Assembly: GCA_017506865.1 (NCBI GenBank)
Contig: JAFCMP010000511.1
Location: 124,001-188,000, forward strand
Reading direction: 5' to 3'
DNA length: 64,000 nucleotides
DNA from: Tribonema minus
Taxonomy: Eukaryota > Sar > Xanthophyceae > Tribonematales > Tribonemataceae
The notes under the pieces are model-generated. The model was not told the origin of the DNA, ran no database searches, and worked only from the letters and a program-made list of their open reading frames with translations. The translations under genes were made by a program, and so were the position numbers. Positions 57,601 through 64,000 of this stretch are shown in pieces (position 1 is the first letter of the stretch; each line of letters begins with the position of its first letter).

Positions 57601-59551
57601 CCGCGCGCAGCCCCGGCTCGCTGCGCGGCGGCGGCAGCGGCGGCACTGACACGGACTCTACTGGCGTAATCGTGAACCTGCCAACCGTCTTGGCCAAGGG
57701 CGAGTGTGGCGCTGCGCTGCTGCCGCCCTCGCGCTGTCGCACCGTCGCCGCCGCCGCTGCGGCTGCATCGAGCGCCTGCTGCTCAGAAGCTGGCGACACA
57801 GCGGGCACCACTGCGGCAGTCGCGGGGCTGGCCGTTGCGACCGTGGTCGAAGCGGCGGCGCCTGTGGCAATCCGCTCATCCGCTGCTTGCGCAGTCTGCG
57901 CCACAGAAGGCTGGGCGGCGCCGCTCGTGCTGACTGGCACCGTGCGGCTATCACTATCCGCAGCGCGCTCCGCTGTCTCTGCCTGGGCCGCAGCGCTGCG
58001 TGCTGTGCTGCGCCCCGCGCCTGCTGCTGCCGCATCTGCCGACACGTCGCCGATGTTGAGGGCGTGCACCGGCTGATGCCCATTGGCTGCGACAGGTGCT
58101 GCGAGCAGCGGCAGCTGCTCAGCGGTGATGCTGCTAGCCTGAGCCTCGCTCTGATCATCCTGAACTGCAGATTCGAGAGCCGCTGTGTTGGCTCCAGCGC
58201 CGCCGCCTTCGCTGCCGCCGCCGCCGTCGCCGCTTTCAACTGCACCTGCTGATGTGCTGATGATGTCTGACTGAGGTGGGGCGGTGCGCACTAAAGTCTT
58301 GGGCGAATCGCCGCGGGCTGTGTGCACCAGCCAGTCATGCGGCAGTTGCCGCTTTTCCGGTGTGATGGCGGAGGCCGCGGCGTCATGGACTGTCGCATGC
58401 ACAGGGCTGCGTGCATTGCTGCTCAGCGGCTGGTAAGCGTCAGCGCCGTCGCCATCTGCTGTTGCCGTTCCGACGGTGGAGACAGGCGCGGCCGCCGCCG
58501 CCGCGATCACCCGCTCTGCAAATCCGCTGTCAACGGGCGCCTGGTCCATCTCCGCTGGTGCTTGCTGCGCTTCGCGGCCCTCTTCTCCATGAGCGCCGCC
58601 GCCGTCGTCGCCGCCGCCGACGGCGGCGGCGCTCTGCGTCAGCAGCAGCAACTCGTTGCCGTCGTCGCTGCCGCTGCTGCTGCCGCCATCCGTATCGCCT
58701 CCGCCGGCCACCCCGTTGGACTCCGAGCTGCGCGACAGCGCCGCCGCATGCTCGAAAGCCATGTCCGTGATGCTGCGCGTGCGGCTGAGTGGTCTCGCGT
58801 GCGGGATGGGCAGCCTGAGAGAGGGCTGGTTGCCGGCGGCGGCGGCGGCAGCAGCGCCCGCACTTGCGCCGCGGGCGCTGTACTGCGCCATGTAGTCGGG
58901 CGGCGGGCTGTATGCGCGGTTGGCTGCGAAGTTGAAGGTGACGCTTTTGTGGCGTGCACCGCCGCCGAGGCCTGGCTGCGGCGCGAGCATCTCTGATGGC
59001 GGCGCATGCAGCGAATCCGCAGTCAGCTGCGGCGCCGCTTGCCACAGCTGTGGGGGGCTGCTGGTGTCGTACAGAGGGTACTGGTGTTGAGGTGGTGGAG
59101 TAGTAGCGGCCGCCTGCATCTGCTGCTCAGGCTGCTGAGTTCGGTGCACCTCCTGTTGCTGCTGGTGCGCTGTCCCGGTGAAGCCGAGGTCGGGACTGTC
59201 AAGTTGCTGCTGCTGCTGCTGCTGTTGCTGCTGTTGCTGCTGCTGCTGCTGTTGCTGCTGCCGCTGTTGCTGCTGCTGGTGCTGCAGCAAGCAGTGGAGC
59301 TGCTGCGCCTCCTCTTGCAGAGTCATTGGAACCATGGGACCAGCTGCTGCACCGACGCCGCTGTCGCCTTGTGGCTGCAGGACCCCGCGGAACTCATTGA
59401 CTGGCACGGGTCTCGGTGGTGGCGATCCAAGTGGATCCGCTCTAGCAGGCTGCTGCGGCGGCGAAGCGTGCGACGGCCAGTGCATTGACGGCCGGCGTGG
59501 CCGGCCGACGGCATCTTGAGATGTTGGTCGATCAGGCCCGGGGCTGGGCAT
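51610..59551 (-). CDS. Very large Gln/Ala/Gly-rich coiled-coil protein, unknown family
   Basis: Five exons: 59551..57006, 56310..55164, 54682..54472, 53836..53715 and 53127..51610. All phases agree and the product is 1,847 residues. The start is the ATG at 59551, preceded by a CT-rich leader. Residues about 84-120 are polyglutamine. The rest of exon 1 is Ser/Ala/Gly-rich and probably disordered, with short conserved-looking islands: KSVTFNF near 200, and GRFTITPV near 622, resembling the RFx(V/I) docking motif of WNK-pathway proteins (inference). Charged heptad regions, probably coiled coils, lie at about 1160-1231 and 1285-1400. The C-terminal 450 residues are Ala/Pro-rich with Lys/Arg clusters. 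No catalytic domain is seen. It could be a scaffold or nuclear protein. The last exon might instead splice onward at the GTGAAT donor at 51613. Confidence 0.75.
54961..55098. repeat. Two exact 69-bp tandem repeats
   Basis: 54961-55029 and 55030-55098 are identical. The stretch CGCCACAACCAAGTACCTGC in each resembles the exon end and donor at 55150-55170 (CGCCACGGTACCTGC), so the units look like copies of that splice junction. Confidence 0.95.
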
Positions 59552-60805
59552 AGCAACCCAGATCCCTGCAGCGACAAGCGGATGATTGCACAAGATCCCG
59601 CACGTCAACAAATAGGAACAATTCAAGCCGGAGAGAGATGCACACGTCAACTGACAAGAGCATGGTGGTGCAGCCTCGGCAATCGCACACACACACGGAC
59701 AAGTTGAACCTCTCAGCAAGCCAAAAAGAGGCAAAGTGGCATCGCACCTCGTGGCCGGCGCCTAGCAGGCACTCCCGACCGCTGTGGCTCCTAGATTCTC
59801 TCCTCTTTGCCCAGCAATCTTTCCAGCCCAGCCCAGCGCTCTCTCTCTCTTCTCTCTGTTCTCTTCTCTCTTCCGAATCGTTAAAATCGAATAGTTGAAG
59901 AAGAGTGAGAAAGCGTGTGTTTGGATTTAGCTCCGGCAGCAGATTGCAGTACAACCAATTACGCACCAACTTGCTCCAAAAGCACGTCCGCTCGCTTCGC
60001 CGCTGATCATGCCTGACTGATCCACAGCTTTGCGTCTCTGTTTGGATTCGCCTCAAAGTCAAATCAAATGCCAATCTTTGACACACATCAATGTTGGCTG
60101 ACATTCATGTTGGCGATGGACTCATGTCTCTCAATGGTGCTGATGCACTGAAACAAGCAACAAAACAAAACTAACACTGCAGCAGCAAGAAGAAGGTTTG
60201 GAGCAGTGTGGTGAGCAGTGTCTGTGGTGCCATTTACCAAACGTGAGACGCTGAGCAGCACTGGCCCGATTGTGTTGAGCACCCAGACGAGAACAAAGCG
60301 AGAAGTGTCTATGAGGGCGCACTGGAGCCGCCGCCCCCCCGCCCCGCGCTTGCATGTAAAAATCGACCGCCCAGCCGCCGCTACGTGCGCGTCCTCTGCG
60401 CAGCCTGACACACACACCACATGCCGCAACTGTCCCTGCGCCGTATGCACAAGACGGCCAGGCCCCCCTTGCCCGCCGAGCTGTGCGGGGCGTACAGTCA
60501 GTCGCTTAGCGTAGAAGCGAATGCTGCCGCCGCGGCTGCCGCTGCGGCTGCCGCGGAGGTCATGTACCCGTACAACAACAAGCGCTGCGGCACACACACT
60601 GCAGCACATGCGCAACGCCGTGCGCTGGGGAATGAGAAGTTCAGGCTTCAGGTCCCCGCCTGCCGCCGCCCATGCGCGCTGGCACTGAGAGAAGCTGCAC
60701 ATGCCAGCTCGCGACGGCGACACAGGAGTGGATATGGAGATGATAGAGAAGGACAGGTGGAGGCGAGAGCAAGCGAGCCGCTGCGCGTGTGCACACAGCG
60801 CGTGA
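59552..60805. other. Intergenic region and untranslated leader
   Basis: 59838-59880 is CT-rich (CTCTCTCTCTTCTCTCT) and may be leader or promoter of the minus-strand gene starting at 59551. Frames on both strands up to 60805 lack splice partners, and I do not call them. Confidence 0.4.
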
Positions 60806-63024
60806 CTAGCTGCGCCCCCACGAGTCCGTGCTGCCGTACTGCCCGTACGGCTGCTGCTGTGCGCCCATGCCCGACCCCAGCGGCGCCTGCTGCGCGCCTG
60901 CGTGGTGGTAGTGCGCCTGCGGCATGCTGCCGCTCGGGCCGCCGCCCCCCTGGCCCGCCTGCGCGCCGCCGCCGCCGCCCTGCATCATGCCGGCGCCGCC
61001 CCACCCGCCGACGCTGCCGCCGACGCCGCTGGGCGCCTGCGACGCGGGCGCGCCGCCGTGGTGCACGCCGCCCACGCCGCCGGCGCCGGCGCCGCCGATG
61101 CCGCCGCCGCTGCCGTACGCGCCGCCGCCCTGCGACCAGCCGCCGTGCGTCTGCGCCGCCGCCGCCTGCGCGCTCAGGTCGCTCGCGCCACTCATGCCGT
61201 GCTGCCCGTACAGCCCCACGCCCGGCTGCCCGGCGCTGAGGTGGCCGTACATGCCGAGGCCGGGGTGGCCGCCGCCGAGGCCCGGCGCCGGGTGCTGCGC
61301 GCCCGCCTTGTCGGGGGTGCCGAGGACGCCCAGCGCGCTGCCGCCGCCGCCGCCGAGCGCGCCGCTGGCGCCGGCCTGCGGCTGCTGCGGCTGCGCCTGG
61401 CCCATGGCCATGCCGTAGTCCTGCAGATGTCAGGGGAGCAACGGGTTTAGCATGCGAGCTCGGAGACATTGCATGCGAGTCTAACATGTGCGTCACTCGT
61501 GAGTACAGCATAAGAGTACAGCATAAGGGCAGTAGTTGCACACTATCAGGTGTCAGCATGCGAGCTCGGCGGCATAGCATGCACGTCTCAGGTGCGGGTC
61601 AACCGTGTGTTTAGGAATGTGGCTGCGGCAGCAGCGGTCTGGTGTGATCAAGCCACCGAAAGTCATGTGCCTCATGAAGGCAGTAGGTGCAAGCTATCAT
61701 CGCTGATGGTGTGGAGTCAGCTGTCTCACCAAACCAGCAGACGTTGAAGCCAATTAAGTGCCAACACAAGACCATGCGCTGCTGTGCGCGAGCAATATCT
61801 CAGGCTGTATGTTGAGGCCTCTAACAACACAGAGGTCAAGCTCAAAAACCCGCTATGCTAGCCAACACGTAGGCAGCAACTGTTGTGATGATACATAATG
61901 CCTGTAAATGGTCAACAATAGCAATATAATGCCCTGTCGCAGCAGAATCACTGCTGACACACATCAATAGAGTAGTATGGTCCCAAACATGTCACAAGCA
62001 GCACTGTTCTGACACCGCAGATCCAGCGAACTGCGTTGAGTGCAAAATCAGCTGTGATATGAACGCACACCGTACAACACCCAGGGGACGCTGCACTTGC
62101 TGTCAAGTCGCCAAGCCCCCGCTGCAATGATCAAGCCTGCATGAATGTCCTACAGTAAGGTCACCTCATCCTGGATTCTTGGATGGGTAGCCTCAACAGG
62201 GCCAAAGCAGCCAGTGCATCTATCACTGATAAGCACTGCTGTGCACACGTCTGTTGCCTGTGAGGGTAGCACTCGTGCCTTAGGAGGGAGGGGGGGTGCT
62301 GGCAACTCGAGACTCATGACTTGAGGGACTCGCAGAACATGAGCGCCTCATCCGACCATTCATGAGACCTGTTTGCAACAACAGGCTGAAGGCACTTCCT
62401 ACCCCCCCCGAGGTCAACCTGCAAATACAACATTTCTGTGCCGCAGGCGCAAAGGCTTGCAAAGCAGGGCAATGTATAAACCATCCCTTGTCACCTAGAG
62501 CTCAACGATCTTTTGATTCGTTTTTCATATATCATCTCAGTGTGGCTGAGAGACCGGAGCGAGCACAGGTTGTCAAGCACGTCTATTCAAACTGCGCAGC
62601 GTCTCGTCCGTACCTGTCCGTACTGCTGCTGCGACGGCACGCCACCCGCCGCGCCATACTGATCCATGCCGCCGTAGCCCATCATGCCCGCCGCCGCCGC
62701 GGCGTTGCCCCCGTACTGGTCCGCGCCCGGGTACCCGCGCGGCCCCCCCATAGGGTACACACCCCGCCCCCCCTGCGCCCCCTGCTGGCCGTAGCCGCCC
62801 GCCGCGCCGGGGTACTGGTGCTGCTGCGGGAAGTAGTACGGCTGCTGCTGGTAGCCGCCGTACAGGCCGTAGTTCTGCGTGTAGGGCGAGTAGCCCTGCT
62901 GCAGCGCGCCCGGCATGCCCGGCGGCGGCACGCCGTACGCGCCTGCCTGCTGCTGCGGCAGCCCCGCGCCCGCGCCGCCCATGGTGTGCTGCGGCGACGC
63001 CTGCTGCTGGCCGTACATGCCGCC
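60806..63024 (-). CDS. Gly/Tyr/Gln-rich prion-like protein, 5' exons outside or unresolved
   Basis: Exons 63024..62614 (donor GTACGG) and 61420..60806, joined in phase 0, give 341 residues to the TAG at 60806-60808. The acceptor at 63025 (GCCAG) shows the gene starts farther right. The sequence is dominated by Gly, Tyr, Gln, Pro and Met, with many MYG, QQQ, YGGY and GQQ motifs and no catalytic domain. Such prion-like tails are typical of hnRNP-, FUS- or KH-type RNA-binding proteins that form condensates; the RNA-binding part would be encoded upstream. No coding exon was found at 63025-64000. Tandem copies of the region just before the acceptor (63040-63120 and 63133-63215) lie in the upstream intron. 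Confidence 0.7.
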
Positions 63025-63039
63025 CTGGCGGCGCGCGCG

Positions 63040-63215
63040 AGAGCAACAAGAGATGATGGGGGATTGAGCGTGCGCGTCGAGAGTGGGCTTGACTGGCGAC
63101 AGGCGCATCAGAGGTGTTCATTGGGGGAGCGGCGGCGCGCGTCAGCGGCAGATGATGGGGGGTTGAGCGTGCACGTCGCGACGGGCGTGATTGACGACAG
63201 GCGCGTCAGAGGTGT
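63040..63215. repeat. Tandem intronic duplication (about 85-93 bp units)
   Basis: 63040-63120 and 63133-63215 share GATGATGGGGG-TTGAGCGTG and GACAGGCGC-TCAGAGGTGTTC in the same order. Confidence 0.85.
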
Positions 63216-63684
63216 TCCTTGAATAGCTGAGCATGTGTGAACTTTGAGCCATCAGACTATCGGGTATCATGTAGCTGGCTGACTGACTCTGCCCCCCGGG
63301 CAATGCACTGAAGACTGGGTTGGAATCACAGCCCAACAGGAGCCGTGCGCAACATCGTGCAGTGTCAAACACTGACCAAAGCTACCGATCACGCTGTCCG
63401 TTACATGCCAGCCACCTGCACGCCCCTGTGACATTGCTACTATGACATTGCTACTAAGATTTCTCACTAGCTGCTGCCAATGCGTATTGTTATGGCACGG
63501 CCAAGCACAGCATCGGAGAATGCGGCACAATGGCTGTGTAAGGTTTCAGTTTATGTGTATCAGTAACCAGAGGCTGGGGAGGTACAAGGCGATCGCTTTG
63601 CTGCTGATGTTGACTGAAGTCAAGCAATGCCTGAACACCTGCAAAAGCCTACATATGCATCAGACGCGCGCGCTCAAAGAAGCA

Positions 63685-63780
63685 GAGTGGTACCCGAAGC
63701 GTTTATCAAAGCATGTCATCCCACTACTGTGCAGAGTGGTACTTGAAGTGCTTCTCAAAGCATGTACTCCCACAGTGTGA
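63685..63780. repeat. Two 48-bp direct repeats
   Basis: The unit CAGAGTGGTACCCGAAGCG at about 63684 recurs as CAGAGTGGTACTTGAAGTG at about 63732, with TCAAAGCATGT downstream in both. Confidence 0.8.
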
Positions 63781-64000
63781 ATAGCCGGAAGATGCAAACC
63801 ATGAATGAATTGACGCTTCTTGCCTCATGCCTCATGCTCTGATTGCAATCATTCCAGGTGACCAAGATCTATATGGTTTATCACAACAATGCTCAAAGCG
63901 CCGAGGTTCATGCCTGACTGTCGCCTGCTGCTGGGGTATGCCCACACCAGTATACATACCCTCCAACTGAATGATACATACCCACCACTGCATAACATCA

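Noticed and set aside
57128-59519. Long plus-strand frames opposite the polyQ protein, including a poly-Leu/poly-Cys frame
   Set aside because: They arise from CTG/CAG repeats of the minus-strand exon and have no start or splice context of their own.
59552-59734. Extending the large minus-strand protein upstream to 59734
   Set aside because: The extension has no ATG; the first in-frame ATG is at 59551, and the preceding sequence is Cys-rich and leader-like.
60421-61450. Long Arg/Ala-rich open frames on the plus strand opposite the prion-like gene
   Set aside because: They are antisense shadows of a GC-rich, repeat-rich coding exon; the composition follows the codons of the minus-strand gene.

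Overview
The window is GC-rich, intron-rich nuclear DNA of a eukaryote, most likely a GC-rich alga or related protist. The evidence is spliceosomal introns with GTGAGT, GTGCGN or GTACGN donors, Ala/Gly/Gln-rich proteins, a UGA-containing selenoprotein with a SECIS-like hairpin, and degenerate TTAGGG tracts scattered in introns. I cannot name the species. There is no prokaryotic signature, CRISPR array or rRNA, and I recognised no tRNA. Gene models were built by hand, joining exons only where donor, acceptor and reading phase agree; starts marked uncertain should be read that way.

Layout from left to right. 1-827 (-) is the 5' part of an unknown gene. 905-1310 is an imperfect inverted repeat. 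3179-14261 (-) is a 13-exon OSCA/TMEM63 mechanosensitive channel. 14939-16018 (+) is a coding relic broken by three frameshifts. 17390-18919 (+) is a tail-anchored coiled-coil protein, and 19681-20763 (+) a METTL13-type methyltransferase. 21293-22404 (+) is a small two-exon unknown. 23899-25245 (-) is a BMT5-like/FDX-ACB rRNA methyltransferase, divergent from 25553-27334 (+), a selenoprotein S with a SECIS element at 27405-27468. 28935-33048 (-) is a Gln/Ala-rich FAR1/MULE-type DNA-binding protein, divergent from 33363-35222 (+), an unknown gene whose body forms the left arm of a 2.7 kb inverted repeat; the right arm carries a frameshifted copy. 37356-38989 (+) is an FkbM-family methyltransferase. 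39615-49670 (+) is an eight-exon MFSD14/TetA-like transporter. 51610-59551 (-) is a 1,847-residue low-complexity coiled-coil protein. 60806-63024 (-) is the 3' part of a Gly/Tyr/Gln-rich prion-like protein.

The most striking feature is not one gene. In nearly every long intron, the terminal 40-100 bp of the neighbouring exon, together with its splice site and the adjoining intron bases, is repeated directly inside the intron, from about 99% identical to barely recognisable. Examples are 8881-9085, 9229-10150, 42508-43294, 43833-44740, 45800-46385, 46595-47270 and 54961-55164. Introns here appear to grow by serial tandem duplication across splice junctions. Homopolymeric poly-C in the sense strand often serves as the polypyrimidine tract. 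The selenoprotein S gene, with its complete Sec codon and SECIS, is the best single-gene finding.
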